This document shows positions 7,268-16,604 of a stretch of DNA of 64,000 bases, piece by piece; the first letter of the stretch is position 1, and each line of letters opens with the position of its first letter. The notes under the pieces were generated by a model. That model did no database searches. It saw only the letters and a program-made list of their open reading frames with translations, and had not been told where the DNA came from. A program made the translations under genes and the position numbers. Source of the stretch: Rhodococcus sp. 4CII (GTDB lineage Bacteria; Actinomycetota; Actinomycetes; Mycobacteriales; Mycobacteriaceae); NCBI RefSeq assembly GCF_014256275.1, contig NZ_JACCFE010000002.1, forward strand, positions 4,258,001-4,322,000, in the 5' to 3' direction.

Positions 7268-8273
7268 TCCGTGGATCGTCGTGGTGGTCACCGTCGGGCT
7301 GATCGCGGCCAGCGCGTTCTTCGTGGCGATCGAGTTCGCCCTGATCGCCGCTCGCCGGCACCGGCTCGAGGATGCGGCGCCCACCAGCCGGGCGGCCCGC
7401 GCCGCTCTGCGCAGTGCCTCGGAATTGTCGGTGCTGCTCGCCGGATCGCAGCTGGGCATCACCGTCTGCACCCTCGCGCTCGGCGCCGTCACGAAGCCGG
7501 CCGTACATCACTGGCTGACCCCGGCGTTCGCGGGCTGGGGTGCGCCGCTGTGGCTGGCGGACGTGCTCGGATTCGTGATCGCCCTGATCATCGTCACGTT
7601 CCTGCACCTCGTCGTCGGCGAGATGGCCCCGAAGTCGTGGGCGATCGCGCACCCGGAGAAGTCGGCGACACTGCTGGCGATCCCGATGCGCGGATTCATG
7701 TGGGCCACCCGTCCCCTGCTGGTGGTCCTGAACCGCATGGCCAACCGGTGCCTGCGGACGTTCGGCGTGGAACCGGTCGATCAGGTGGGAGGAGGACAGG
7801 ACCCGGACGCGCTGCGTCACCTCGTCGCGCACTCGGCGACCGTCGGCACACTCGACGAGCGCTACCACGGGCAGCTGACGAGCGCCCTGGAACTCGAATC
7901 GCTCGCCGTGCGAGACATGGTGCGGCCGAACACGTCGCCGAGCAGTGTCGCCCCGGACGCCACCGCGGTGGCGATCAGGGCGGCCGCGGACCGCAGCGGC
8001 CACCTCCGACTGCTCGTCCGCGACGACGGCGGGATCCGCGGGGTGGTGCACGTCCGGGACAGCCTGCAGGCCGGCGGAGGCGTCACCGCCGCCGACCTGA
8101 TGCGCCCGGTGCTGACGCTCGACGCGGGCGCCGCGGTGTACGAGGCGCTGCACGTCATGCGCGAGACCCGCAGTCACCTGGCCGTCGTCACCGACGACGA
8201 ACAGCTGATCGGCGTCGTCACGCTGACGGACGTCCTCGCCCGCCTGCACCCGGCGACCGGGGTCTCCGCCTGA
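7260..8273 (+). CDS. Second CNNM-type (DUF21-CBS) membrane protein, lacking the CorC domain
   Basis: 337 aa from ATG 7260; a GTG at 7248 is also in frame. DUF21 segment with IEFALIAARRHRLEDA, GSQLGITVCTLALGAVTKP and VGEMAPKSWAIAHPEK, then CBS domains ending in VVTDDEQLIGVVTLTDVLARL. It is about 115 residues shorter than its upstream partner because the C-terminal CorC/HlyC domain is missing. Start overlaps the previous stop by 8 bp. Tandem long/short pairs like this are common in actinobacteria. Confidence 0.88.
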   Translation: MSNPWIVVVVTVGLIAASAFFVAIEFALIAARRHRLEDAAPTSRAARAALRSASELSVLLAGSQLGITVCTLALGAVTKPAVHHWLTPAFAGWGAPLWLADVLGFVIALIIVTFLHLVVGEMAPKSWAIAHPEKSATLLAIPMRGFMWATRPLLVVLNRMANRCLRTFGVEPVDQVGGGQDPDALRHLVAHSATVGTLDERYHGQLTSALELESLAVRDMVRPNTSPSSVAPDATAVAIRAAADRSGHLRLLVRDDGGIRGVVHVRDSLQAGGGVTAADLMRPVLTLDAGAAVYEALHVMRETRSHLAVVTDDEQLIGVVTLTDVLARLHPATGVSA

Positions 8274-8298
8274 CCCGTCGAACGGTACCCTCGCCGGG

Positions 8299-8479
8299 GT
8301 GAATTCACGGTTGGATGTGGTCGCGCGGGTGCGCGGCTCCTTCGTGGGTTCACTGTCCGGGGCGGTCAGCATCGCCGCCCACGGTGCCGCCGGGGGTGGC
8401 ATGCCGCCGAGCTCCTCGGCCTCAGCTTGCGCGCGTTCGTTGGCGTGGATGTCGCGGTCGGTGCCGTCGACCCGCTTCT
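8299..8479. pseudogene. Gene debris: two unrelated coding remnants back to back
   Basis: No intact gene fits here. On the + strand a GTG at 8299 starts a membrane-like segment (DVVARVRGSFVGSLSGAVSI, AAHGAAGGGMPPSSSA) that then loses coding character. On the - strand, directly after the Lrp stop at 8480, a GC3-rich reading frame gives LKKRVDGTDRDIHANERAQA EAEELGG-like sequence without a start, in the same frame as nothing intact. Both look like the ends of genes joined by deletion. Function of either is unknown. Confidence 0.35.
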
Positions 8480-8956
8480 TCAGCCGAGCCAGTCCGGACC
8501 GGGCCCGTTGGCTTCTTCGAAGATCAGCCACGTCTTGGTCGCCTGCACGCCCTCGAGACTCTGCAGACGCTCGAGGACGACGTGGCGCAGCGCGCTGTTG
8601 TCCGGTGCACGGACGAGGACGAGAACGTCGAAATCGCCACCCAACAGCGAGAAGTGCTCGACGAAGGGCAGTGTCCGGAGTTGGGTGGAGATCCCGCGCC
8701 ACGAGTCCTGCCTGATCGACAGGGCGATGAATGCGGAGGATCCGAGGCCGGCCTTCGAGTGGGAGATCCGGGTGGTGAACCCTTCGATGATCCCCGCGTC
8801 CTGCAACCGCTCGATGCGGACGTAGGCGTGCGCCCGGGAAATGTGGGCCTTCTCCGCCAACGCTCGCATCGAGATGCGGCTGTCGGCGACGAGTTCCTTG
8901 ATGATGCGGCGGTCGATCACGTCGAGTCGATACGTGTCTTCCGTGTCGTCTGCCAT
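8480..8956 (-). CDS. bkdR: Lrp/AsnC-family regulator, BkdR-like
   Basis: 158 aa from ATG 8956, preceded by GGGATGGACAG. HTH at the N terminus (LDVIDRRIIKELVADSRISM then HISRAHAYVRIERLQ) and a RAM domain with GGDFDVLVLVRAPDNSALR. Divergent from the branched-chain 2-oxoacid dehydrogenase operon, exactly where BkdR sits in pseudomonads and actinobacteria, so it probably activates that operon in response to branched-chain amino acids. An upstream ATG at 9037 would add 27 residues unlike the family and is not preferred. Confidence 0.85.
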   Translation of the reverse strand: MADDTEDTYRLDVIDRRIIKELVADSRISMRALAEKAHISRAHAYVRIERLQDAGIIEGFTTRISHSKAGLGSSAFIALSIRQDSWRGISTQLRTLPFVEHFSLLGGDFDVLVLVRAPDNSALRHVVLERLQSLEGVQATKTWLIFEEANGPGPDWLG

Positions 8957-9108
8957 CTGTCCATCCCGCTGTGGTCGCTCGCACTCCGGAGAGACATTCT
9001 GCTCCCGGCAGGCCGAGTCTAGACCAATCGTCTCCATTTCCCGTTTGTCATTGTCTATCCGTCATCCAGTTGCGAGCATTGGCGAACACAATGCATCTGG
9101 AGGTAGAC

Positions 9109-10227
9109 GTGACGCTCGTAGAGCCGCCCCTGGCGACGCCGTATCGGAAGTTCCTTCCCGCCGAGACCGCGGTGCAGTATCTGGACGCGGCGGGCGAGCT
9201 CACCGGGAGCGAGGCACGGTACCCGAGGCCGAGCGACGACCGCCTGGTCGAGATGTATCGGAACATGGTGCTGGGCAGGCGCTTCGACCAGCAGGCGACG
9301 GCCCTGACGAAGCAGGGGCGGCTGGCCGTCTACCCGTCGTCGCGGGGGCAGGAGGCCTGCCAGATCGCGGCGGCGATGAGCTTGCGGCCCTCGGACTGGA
9401 TGTTCCCGACCTATCGCGACTCGGTGGCGCTCGCCGCCCGCGGCATCGACCCGGTGGAGATCTTGAGCATGCTCGCCGGCAACTGGCACTGCGGCTACGA
9501 TCCCGCCCGCCACCGCAGTGCGCCGCAGTGCACTCCGCTCGCGACCCAACTCCTGCACGCGACCGGTGTCGCCTACGGCGAGAACCGCAAGGGCCGGGAC
9601 ACCATTGCCCTGGCGTTCTGCGGCGACGGCGCGACCAGCGAGGGCGACTTCCACGAGGCCCTCAACTTCGCGGCCGTGTTCAAGGCCCCGGTGGTTTTTC
9701 TGGTGCAGAACAACGGTTTCGCGATCAGCGTGCCGCTCGCCCGGCAGAGCGTCGCCCCCACGCTGGCGCACAAGGGAGTCGGCTACGGAATCGGCAGCGA
9801 ACAGGTGGACGGCAACGACCCGGTGGCCATGCTGGCCGTGATGGACGAGGCCGCGGCATTCGTCCGCGCCGGCAACGGTCCGGTCATCGTCGAGGCCCAC
9901 ACGTATCGGATCGATGCGCACACCAACGCCGACGACGCCACCCGCTACCGCGATTCCGCCGAGGTCGAGCATTGGCTCGGGCGCGACCCGCTGGCCCGGC
10001 TCGACAAGTACCTGCGGGGCGGCGGATTTCACGACGACGCGTCCGCGGCCGCCCTCACGGCGGAGGCCGAGAGCGCGGCCGCCGAACTGCGGGCGGGCAT
10101 GAACGTCGACCGCGTCGCCGACCCGGCGGATCTGTTCCGGTACGTCTTCGCCGAGCAGACACCGCAACTTCGAGAGCAGCAAGCACAGGTCGAAGCCGAA
10201 CTGGCCGCCGAGTCCGAGGAGAACTGA
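9109..10227 (+). CDS. bkdA: 2-oxoacid dehydrogenase E1 alpha subunit (branched-chain type)
   Basis: 372 aa. Together with E1beta it decarboxylates branched-chain 2-oxoacids (from Val, Leu, Ile) using thiamine diphosphate and acylates the lipoyl group of E2. The ThDP motif runs from GDGATSEGDFHEALNF (G172 onward) to NN at 201-202. Start chosen as GTG 9109 because a strong GGAGGT lies at 9098-9103; an ATG at 9091 would place that site inside the gene. First gene of a four-gene E1alpha-E1beta-E2-E3 operon with 4-bp gap or overlaps, divergent from the BkdR-like regulator. Pyruvate as substrate cannot be excluded. Confidence 0.93.
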   Translation: MTLVEPPLATPYRKFLPAETAVQYLDAAGELTGSEARYPRPSDDRLVEMYRNMVLGRRFDQQATALTKQGRLAVYPSSRGQEACQIAAAMSLRPSDWMFPTYRDSVALAARGIDPVEILSMLAGNWHCGYDPARHRSAPQCTPLATQLLHATGVAYGENRKGRDTIALAFCGDGATSEGDFHEALNFAAVFKAPVVFLVQNNGFAISVPLARQSVAPTLAHKGVGYGIGSEQVDGNDPVAMLAVMDEAAAFVRAGNGPVIVEAHTYRIDAHTNADDATRYRDSAEVEHWLGRDPLARLDKYLRGGGFHDDASAAALTAEAESAAAELRAGMNVDRVADPADLFRYVFAEQTPQLREQQAQVEAELAAESEEN

Positions 10228-10231
10228 CACC

Positions 10232-11236
10232 GTGCCCACGATCACCATGGCCCAGGCCCTGAACACCGCGTTGCGCGACGCGCTCGCCGCGGACGAGAAC
10301 GTCGTCGTCTTCGGAGAAGACGTCGGCACACTCGGCGGCGTCTTCCGGGTCACCGACGGACTCACCCGCGACTTCGGCGACGACCGCTGCTTCGACACCC
10401 CGCTCGCCGAATCCGGCATCATCGGCTTCGCGATCGGCATGGCGATGTCCGGGTTCCGGCCGGTCGTCGAAATGCAGTTCGACGCGTTCGCGTATCCGGC
10501 TTTCGAGCAGATCGTCTCCCACGTCGCGAAGATCCGGAACCGCACCAAGGGTGCGTTGTCGGTGCCGATCGTCATCCGCATCCCGTTCGCGGGCGGCATC
10601 GGCGGGGTCGAGCATCACTGCGATTCCAGCGAGGGCTACTACGCCCACACCCCGGGTCTGAAGGTGGTGGCCCCGTCCACCGTCGAGGACGCCTACACCC
10701 TGCTGCGGGCGGCGATCGACGACCCGGACCCGGTGATCTTCCTCGAACCCAAACGCCTGTACTTCTCGCGTGCCGACGTCGACCTCGCGGTGGGCGCGCC
10801 GATCGGGCAGGCCGCGGTTCGTCGTCCCGGCCGGGACGCGACCCTCGTCGCGTACGGGCCGTCGGTGAACGTCGCGCTCGAATCGGCCGCGGCCGCCGCC
10901 GCGGAGGGCCACGATGTCGAGGTGATCGACCTGCGGTCGATCGTGCCCTTCGACGACGAGACGGTGATGGCCTCGGTCCGGAAGACCGGACGCTGCATCG
11001 TCATTCAGGAGGCCCAGGGTTTCGCCGGGGTCGGCGCCGAGATCGCCGCCCGCGTCCAGGAACGCTGTTTCCATCACCTGCACGCCCCGGTGTTGCGGGT
11101 CAGCGGATTCGACATCCCGTACCCGGCGCCGAAGCTCGAACGCCTGCACCTGCCGAGCGTCGATCGCGTCCTCGACAGCGTCGACCGGTTGCAGTGGAAC
11201 GATTCCGCCGACACCCGCTGGGCGGTGACCGCATGA
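10232..11236 (+). CDS. bkdB: 2-oxoacid dehydrogenase E1 beta subunit (branched-chain type)
   Basis: 334 aa, GTG start 4 bp after the E1alpha stop. Conserved E1beta features: NVVVFGEDVGTLGGVFRVTD, FDTPLAESGIIGFAIGMAMSG, EMQFDAFAYPAFEQIVSH and EHHCDSSEGYYAHTPGLKVV. The C-terminal transketolase domain (VIDLRSIVPFDDETV) binds E2. Its stop overlaps the E2 start (ATGA), so expression is coupled. Confidence 0.94.
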   Translation: MPTITMAQALNTALRDALAADENVVVFGEDVGTLGGVFRVTDGLTRDFGDDRCFDTPLAESGIIGFAIGMAMSGFRPVVEMQFDAFAYPAFEQIVSHVAKIRNRTKGALSVPIVIRIPFAGGIGGVEHHCDSSEGYYAHTPGLKVVAPSTVEDAYTLLRAAIDDPDPVIFLEPKRLYFSRADVDLAVGAPIGQAAVRRPGRDATLVAYGPSVNVALESAAAAAAEGHDVEVIDLRSIVPFDDETVMASVRKTGRCIVIQEAQGFAGVGAEIAARVQERCFHHLHAPVLRVSGFDIPYPAPKLERLHLPSVDRVLDSVDRLQWNDSADTRWAVTA

Positions 11237-12423
11237 GCGACCAGGTATTTCTGCTTCCCGACCTCGGCGAGGGCCTGATCGAGGCCGACATCGCGGAGTG
11301 GAAAGTGAAGGTCGGCGACACCGTCACCATCGACCAGGTGGTCGTCGAGGTCGAGACCGCGAAGGCCGCCGTCGAGGTGCCGATTCCCTTCGAGGGCACC
11401 GTGATCTCCCTGCACGGCGACGAAGGCTCGACGCTCGAGGTGGGCACACCCCTGATCACCGTACAGAGTTCCGGGTCGGGCAACGTGCTCATCGGCTACG
11501 GCACCAGCGAGGACACCCGGCAGCGTCGCCGGCGTGTGCGGCGACCCGAGGTCACGCCTGCATCGAAGTCAACGGGCGGCGTGCGCGTGATCTCGCCGAT
11601 CGTACGAAAACTGGCCCGGGACAATGACATCGACCTGACCGCCCTGTCCGCCACCGGACCCGGCGGTGTCGTCACCCGCGCCGACGTCGAACGGACCCTT
11701 ACGGCGACCCCCGCCGACCGGACCGCCGACACACAGCGGATTCCGATCACTGGACTGCGCAAGGCGGTCGCCGAGAAGCTGTCGACGAGCCGCCGGGAAA
11801 TCCCCGACGCGACCACGTGGGTGGACGTCGACGCCACCGGTCTCCTCGCGGCGCGCCGGGCGATCAACCAGACCCTCGGCGACGACGCCGGGGTGAGCCT
11901 GATGGCGCTGCTCGCGCGCCTGGCGCTCGCCGCTCTGACGCAATACCCCGAACTGAACTCGACCGTCGACACCGCACGCAACGAGATCATCCGTTACAAC
12001 CATGTGCACCTGGGCATCGCGGCGCAGACTCCGCGCGGACTGGTCGTCCCGGTGGTCGAACACGCCGATCGGCTCACGACCGTCGAACTGGCCCGACAGC
12101 TGCAGGACACCACGGATCGCGCCCGCGAGGGCACCCTCCCGCCGGCGCGACTGTCGGGCGGCACGTTCACCCTCAACAACTACGGCGTGTTCGGGGTGGA
12201 CGGGTCCACTCCGATCATCAACCACCCCGAGGCCGCGATCCTCGGTGTCGGCCGCATCATCGACAAACCCTGGGTCGTCGACGGACAACTGGCGGTCCGG
12301 AAGGTTGCTCAGGTGTCACTGAGTTTCGATCACCGCGTCTGCGACGGCGGCGTCGCCGGCGGATTCCTCCGGTTGTTCGCCGACTACCTCGAGAACCCGA
12401 TCGCCGTCCTGGGGAGGCTGTAG
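11233..12423 (+). CDS. bkdC: 2-oxoacid dehydrogenase E2, dihydrolipoamide acyltransferase
   Basis: 396 aa with a single lipoyl domain (lipoylated K44 in VEVETAKAAVEVP), a linker, a peripheral-subunit-binding domain at about 118-152 (ISPIVRKLARDNDIDL) and a C-terminal catalytic domain ending in FDHRVCDGG, where H367 and D371 are the catalytic pair. It transfers the acyl group from lipoyl-lysine to CoA and builds the complex core. The ATG at 11233 overlaps the E1beta stop. It is the only E2 gene in the window, although two further E1-type genes lie at 23-29 kb. Confidence 0.94.
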   Translation: MSDQVFLLPDLGEGLIEADIAEWKVKVGDTVTIDQVVVEVETAKAAVEVPIPFEGTVISLHGDEGSTLEVGTPLITVQSSGSGNVLIGYGTSEDTRQRRRRVRRPEVTPASKSTGGVRVISPIVRKLARDNDIDLTALSATGPGGVVTRADVERTLTATPADRTADTQRIPITGLRKAVAEKLSTSRREIPDATTWVDVDATGLLAARRAINQTLGDDAGVSLMALLARLALAALTQYPELNSTVDTARNEIIRYNHVHLGIAAQTPRGLVVPVVEHADRLTTVELARQLQDTTDRAREGTLPPARLSGGTFTLNNYGVFGVDGSTPIINHPEAAILGVGRIIDKPWVVDGQLAVRKVAQVSLSFDHRVCDGGVAGGFLRLFADYLENPIAVLGRL

Positions 12424-13797
12424 ATGACCGAGAACCACAGCGACGTCCTGATTCTCGGGGGTGGCTCCGGTGGCTACGCCTGCGCGTTCCGCGCCGCGCA
12501 ACTCGGACTGTCGGTCACGCTGATCGAGGCCGACGAGGTCGGTGGAACGTGCCTGCACCGGGGCTGCATCCCCACCAAGGCGCTGCTCCATTGCGCCGAG
12601 GTCGCCGACACCGCCCGCGCCGGGGCGGAATTCGGCGTGCGCACGACATTCGACGGTATCGACCTCGAGGCGGTGCACGCGTACAAGAACGACACGATCG
12701 AGCGGTTGTACCGGGGACTGCAGGGCCTCGTCGCGCACCACCGGATCACCCTCGTGTCCGCGCACGGACGGTATGTCGGCGAGCGGACGATCGAGGCGGA
12801 CGGTGTCCGCTACACGGGGACGTCCGTGGTGCTGGCCACCGGGTCGTACGCCCGCACGGTGCCGTCCATCGAACTCGGTGACCGCATCGTGACCAGCGAC
12901 GACGCCCTCGATCTCGGGTTCGTCCCCAAGACGGCCGTGGTTCTCGGCGGCGGCGTGATCGGGGTCGAGTTCGCGAGCGTCTGGGCATCGTTCGGCGCCG
13001 ACGTGACGGTCGTCGAGGCGCTGCCCCGCCTGGTCGCGGCGGAGGATCCGTGGTGCTCGAAACAACTCGAGCGGGCCTTCCGCAAGCGCGGCATCTCCGT
13101 CCGCAAAGGTGTGCAGGTCGAGTCGGCGAAGGAATCCGCGGACGGCGTCCTCGTCGAACTGGGCAGCGGCGAGACGGTCGAATCGGAGGTCCTGCTCATT
13201 GCCGTGGGGCGCGGGCCCCGCACCGCCGACAGCGGATTCGCCGACCACGGAATCGCCCTCGACCGTGGCTTCGTCGTCGCCGACGAGCGTCTGCGCACCG
13301 GCGTCGACGGCGTGTATGCCGTCGGGGACGTGGTAGCCGGACTTCAGTTGGCGCACCGCGGTTTCCAGCACGGTGTCTTCGTTGCGGAGGAGATCGCCGG
13401 TCTCGCCCCCGTTCCCGTGGCGGAGCACCTCGTTCCGCGGGTGACGTACTCGCACCCCGAGGTGGCGTCCGTCGGGTACACCGAGGACGCCGCCCGTGAC
13501 CGGTACGGCGACGTGACGTCCCTCGTCTACGACCTCGTGGGCAACGGCAAGAGTCAGATCCTGAAGACCGCCGGCGGAATCAAGGTGGTGCGCGCCGGCG
13601 ACACCGGCCCCGTCGTCGGGGTGCACATGGTCGGCGACCGCGTCGGTGAACTCATCGGCGAAGCGCAACTCACGGTCGCATGGGAGGCCCTGCCCTCCGA
13701 CGTCGCGCGCTTCGTCCACGCACATCCCACGCAGAACGAGGCACTGGGCGAAGCGATGCTCGCGTTGTCTGGGAAGCCGCTGCACACGCACGGTTGA
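12424..13797 (+). CDS. lpdA: Dihydrolipoyl dehydrogenase (E3)
   Basis: 457 aa flavoprotein that reoxidises dihydrolipoyl groups with NAD+. FAD motif ILGGGSGGYACAFRAAQLG, redox disulfide C43-C48 in GGTCLHRGCIPTK, NAD motif VLGGGVIGVEFASVW, second FAD motif GVYAVGDVV, and the C-terminal active-site segment HAHPTQNEALGEAM with the His-Glu pair. Begins directly after the E2 stop, completing a self-contained dehydrogenase complex. Confidence 0.95.
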   Translation: MTENHSDVLILGGGSGGYACAFRAAQLGLSVTLIEADEVGGTCLHRGCIPTKALLHCAEVADTARAGAEFGVRTTFDGIDLEAVHAYKNDTIERLYRGLQGLVAHHRITLVSAHGRYVGERTIEADGVRYTGTSVVLATGSYARTVPSIELGDRIVTSDDALDLGFVPKTAVVLGGGVIGVEFASVWASFGADVTVVEALPRLVAAEDPWCSKQLERAFRKRGISVRKGVQVESAKESADGVLVELGSGETVESEVLLIAVGRGPRTADSGFADHGIALDRGFVVADERLRTGVDGVYAVGDVVAGLQLAHRGFQHGVFVAEEIAGLAPVPVAEHLVPRVTYSHPEVASVGYTEDAARDRYGDVTSLVYDLVGNGKSQILKTAGGIKVVRAGDTGPVVGVHMVGDRVGELIGEAQLTVAWEALPSDVARFVHAHPTQNEALGEAMLALSGKPLHTHG

Positions 13798-13853
13798 CGA
13801 ATACTGTCTGATGCGGAGCAGTTTCCCCACACAATCTGGAGGACGTCGCACAC

Positions 13854-14729
13854 TCAGCTCAGCGGGCACACGCTGCGGGTGTCCTCGACGAGTTGCTCGG
13901 CCAGCGTGACGGCTGCGGTCAGTTCTTCCGGTGTCGTTCCGAGCCGGCCGAGGACGGCGTGCGCGCGAACGGTGAAGTCGGCGGGGGCGTTCGGGAGCGC
14001 ACCGGCCTCGGCGACCGCGCCCTTCTCGTTGATCAACCAGCGTCGGGCATGCGCGTGGAGGGCGTGGGCGCACAGGCACAGTGCGCGAAACAGGCAACCC
14101 GCGACGTACGTCGCATCGGCGCGGGAGATCGCCTTGCGGGCCAGCACGGTGACGAACTCCGCCTCCCACAGTCGCCCCACGAGCGCGTCGCGCAGCGGGT
14201 CCGGGTAGTGCCGCACCTCGGCGCGGAGGGCCGCGAGTCGTCCGGACGGGTCGGCGAGAATCACCGCCGGCGCGAGTTCGCCCGGGTACGCGATGTCGGC
14301 GAATCCGAACGGGTGACCGGTCTGAGCGTGAAACCCGTACACACCCTGCTGCGTGTCCTGCCACACCGCGATCACCCGATCGAGGTCGCGGTACAGCCAG
14401 TCGACCGCGGTGCCGTCGATCGACAGCCACGCCCCGCCGTCGACCCACGGTCCCCACTCTCCGGTGCGCGTCGCCGACGCCCCGGCACCCGCGCATTCCT
14501 GCGCGAGGCCGGTCAGCGCGTCGGTGTCGAGAATGCCGCGGTAGTAGATGCCCACGTCGTAGTCGGAGTCCGTCGTGTGCGTTCCCCGGGCGCGGCTGCC
14601 ACCGAGGGTGACACCGACGACCCCGTCTACGAGACACAACCGCTCGGCGAGTGGTCGCAACACCACATTTTCGAACTCCACCCCCACATCGTCCACCTCG
14701 GCCGCGCGCAGCGGATAAGTTCGGTTCAT
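13854..14729 (-). CDS. Nucleotidyltransferase-domain protein
   Basis: 291 aa. The N-terminal polymerase-beta-like fold has the GS motif and acidic pair in GGSRARGTHTTDSDYDVG (S45, D56, D58), the metal-binding pattern of small nucleotidyltransferases. The C-terminal part is helical (LRDALVGRLWEAEFVTVLAR) and resembles DUF4111/HEPN-like helical bundles seen in aminoglycoside or toxin-type transferases. Substrate unknown. The start codon at 14729 shares the four bases CATG with the divergent VOC gene start. Confidence 0.75.
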   Translation of the reverse strand: MNRTYPLRAAEVDDVGVEFENVVLRPLAERLCLVDGVVGVTLGGSRARGTHTTDSDYDVGIYYRGILDTDALTGLAQECAGAGASATRTGEWGPWVDGGAWLSIDGTAVDWLYRDLDRVIAVWQDTQQGVYGFHAQTGHPFGFADIAYPGELAPAVILADPSGRLAALRAEVRHYPDPLRDALVGRLWEAEFVTVLARKAISRADATYVAGCLFRALCLCAHALHAHARRWLINEKGAVAEAGALPNAPADFTVRAHAVLGRLGTTPEELTAAVTLAEQLVEDTRSVCPLS

Positions 14730-15123
14730 GCTCATCGTGGGACCGACCGTGATCGGCGCACGCGACGTGGGGCGTGCCACCGAATTCTGGACCGCGGCGC
14801 TCGGGTTGACCGCGCTCCCGCCGGTCGGCGCCAACGACTTCACCAACCTGACGCGGCCCGACGGCCGACTGCTGCTGGCCATCCAGCAAAGTGACCACGA
14901 CGCGGAACCGGAGCCACGGCTGCACCTCGACCTCTATGCCCGGGACGGCGACGATCAGGCCGCGGAGGTCGAGCGACTGATCGGTCTCGGCGCGCAGCGG
15001 GTGCCGTGGGACCGATACCCCGAGAACGCCGACTTCGTGGTGCTCGCCGACACCGAGGGCAACCGGTTCTGCGTCATCGACAACGCTCGCGCGCCGGACC
15101 AGTGCCGGCTCCAGATGCCCTGA
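14728..15123 (+). CDS. VOC (glyoxalase/bleomycin-resistance fold) protein
   Basis: 131 aa, one vicinal-oxygen-chelate unit pair: N-terminal VIGARDVGRATEFWTAALGL and C-terminal FVVLADTEGNRFCVID. It lacks clear signs of a specific substrate. The ATG at 14728-14730 overlaps the start codon of the divergent nucleotidyltransferase gene at 14727-14729, leaving no room for separate untranslated leaders; at least one message must be leaderless or start further in (GTG 14737 or 14749). Confidence 0.75.
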   Translation: MLIVGPTVIGARDVGRATEFWTAALGLTALPPVGANDFTNLTRPDGRLLLAIQQSDHDAEPEPRLHLDLYARDGDDQAAEVERLIGLGAQRVPWDRYPENADFVVLADTEGNRFCVIDNARAPDQCRLQMP

Positions 15124-15147
15124 CGCCGAGGGTGACGGCGTCGACGG

Positions 15148-16335
15148 CTAAGCAGCGTCCGCGTACTGGGCGGGACGCGGCAGCATGGGCCTGCAGACGG
15201 CGCGGGGGATGCCGCACACCTCGAAGAAGTCGATGACGATCGACCGGACCTGAGCGGAGACGACCGCGGAGGAGAAACCCGCCGAGACGTCCTGCTGCGG
15301 AAGTGCGCGCGCGAATCGTTCGAGTTCGTTGCCGATCTGGATCTCGTTGGGCTTCGTCGTCGGGGTCGCGAGGATCATCTGGCGCATCCGGTCGGCGATG
15401 GTCGCGAGTTCGGACACGGCCTCGGCCAGTTTCGGGTCGATCTGCTCGCCGTCGTACGTGGCGATGAGGGCGCGCCGCACGAGGACTCGGGTGTTGCGGG
15501 CGGCATTGTCGATCGGGTCCGCGATCGATCCCAGCCGGCCGATCCGGCGACGGGCCCGCCAGTGGATCGGCGACATTCGCGCCACCTCGGATCCGGAGCG
15601 GAGTTCGACGCGCATGCTGTCGATGGTCGACTGCGTCGAACGGGCAAGGGCGAGAGCATCCTCCAGTGCGGAGATGTCGCCGGCCGCCAGCCCCTTCGAC
15701 GTCTGCCGGAGGGCGGCGCCGACGCTGTCCAGCACGGCCGCGGCGCACCGGCGTGTCCGGCGCACGGGATCGGTGGGTAGCACGGACAGCGCCACGAGAC
15801 TGAGCGCACCTCCGATCAGCGCGTCCACGACGCGGTCGAACGGGTGTGCGGCGGTCGCGGACGCCATCGCCGCGACCAGCGCCGCCGACGACCCCGCCTG
15901 CAGGACGATCACGGAACCACCGTCGAGGAGCACGGCCAGCGACATGGCCACCGCCACCACGAGGCAGATCTGCCACGGACCGTTGCCGATGTACCGCACG
16001 ACGACGTCCGACACGATCGTTCCGATGGTGACACCGGCGATCAGTTCACCGGCCCGGCGGCTGCGGGCGCCCCGCGCAACGCTCAGGCACACGACCGCCG
16101 CCAACGGGGCCAGCAGCGGTTGCTCGTGACCGGCCACTTCGACCGCCACCCACCACGCCGCCCCGGCGGTGACCGCCGTCTGCGCGATCGGCACCAGGTA
16201 CCCGGCGAACCGCAGCAACGCGGCGCGCACGGCGGGCACCGCGGTGGCGCCTGCCTGTCGGAGGGACGTGAGCATCGAAATGAGCTGGAGCACAGTGGTA
16301 CGGCTTTCTGAACGGTCACACGTGGGCAGGAGCAC
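15148..16335 (-). CDS. FUSC/aromatic-acid-exporter-like membrane protein
   Basis: Up to 395 aa; ATG at 16275 is an alternative start. Five to six hydrophobic helices lie in the first about 190 residues (for example LAPLAAVVCLSVARGARSRR, the FUSC signature region), followed by a long soluble helical region of about 200 residues rich in Arg and Asp. This half-size FUSC layout is common in actinobacteria and usually annotated as aromatic acid exporter. Divergent from the arylsulfatase gene. Substrate unknown. Confidence 0.8.
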   Translation of the reverse strand: MLLPTCDRSESRTTVLQLISMLTSLRQAGATAVPAVRAALLRFAGYLVPIAQTAVTAGAAWWVAVEVAGHEQPLLAPLAAVVCLSVARGARSRRAGELIAGVTIGTIVSDVVVRYIGNGPWQICLVVAVAMSLAVLLDGGSVIVLQAGSSAALVAAMASATAAHPFDRVVDALIGGALSLVALSVLPTDPVRRTRRCAAAVLDSVGAALRQTSKGLAAGDISALEDALALARSTQSTIDSMRVELRSGSEVARMSPIHWRARRRIGRLGSIADPIDNAARNTRVLVRRALIATYDGEQIDPKLAEAVSELATIADRMRQMILATPTTKPNEIQIGNELERFARALPQQDVSAGFSSAVVSAQVRSIVIDFFEVCGIPRAVCRPMLPRPAQYADAA

Positions 16336-16604
16336 AATCTCGTAACGCCTGCCGGGACCGGACGGCGCCGGTGGACAAGCCTTCGCAAAGCTTGTCGTGA
16401 ATTTCTTACGGTCGTGTAAAAGTGGGCCCTTTCATTACGCAGATCACGTTCACCGGCCGTATCCGGGCGATGCAGGTCACAACCCGGTGCCGAACGTACT
16501 TTGAAATCCACGTGATTCAAACCACTCGACGGCATCGCGGGCGACCGTACTATTCCACCGAATGCATGGGGAAACCTTCTCCGTGAGTGAAGGGGATTGC
16601 GCGC

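Noticed and set aside
12316..14925. 869-codon - strand frame over the E3 gene and the nucleotidyltransferase gene
   Set aside because: Shadow frame; the E3 flavoprotein and nucleotidyltransferase motifs occupy other frames.
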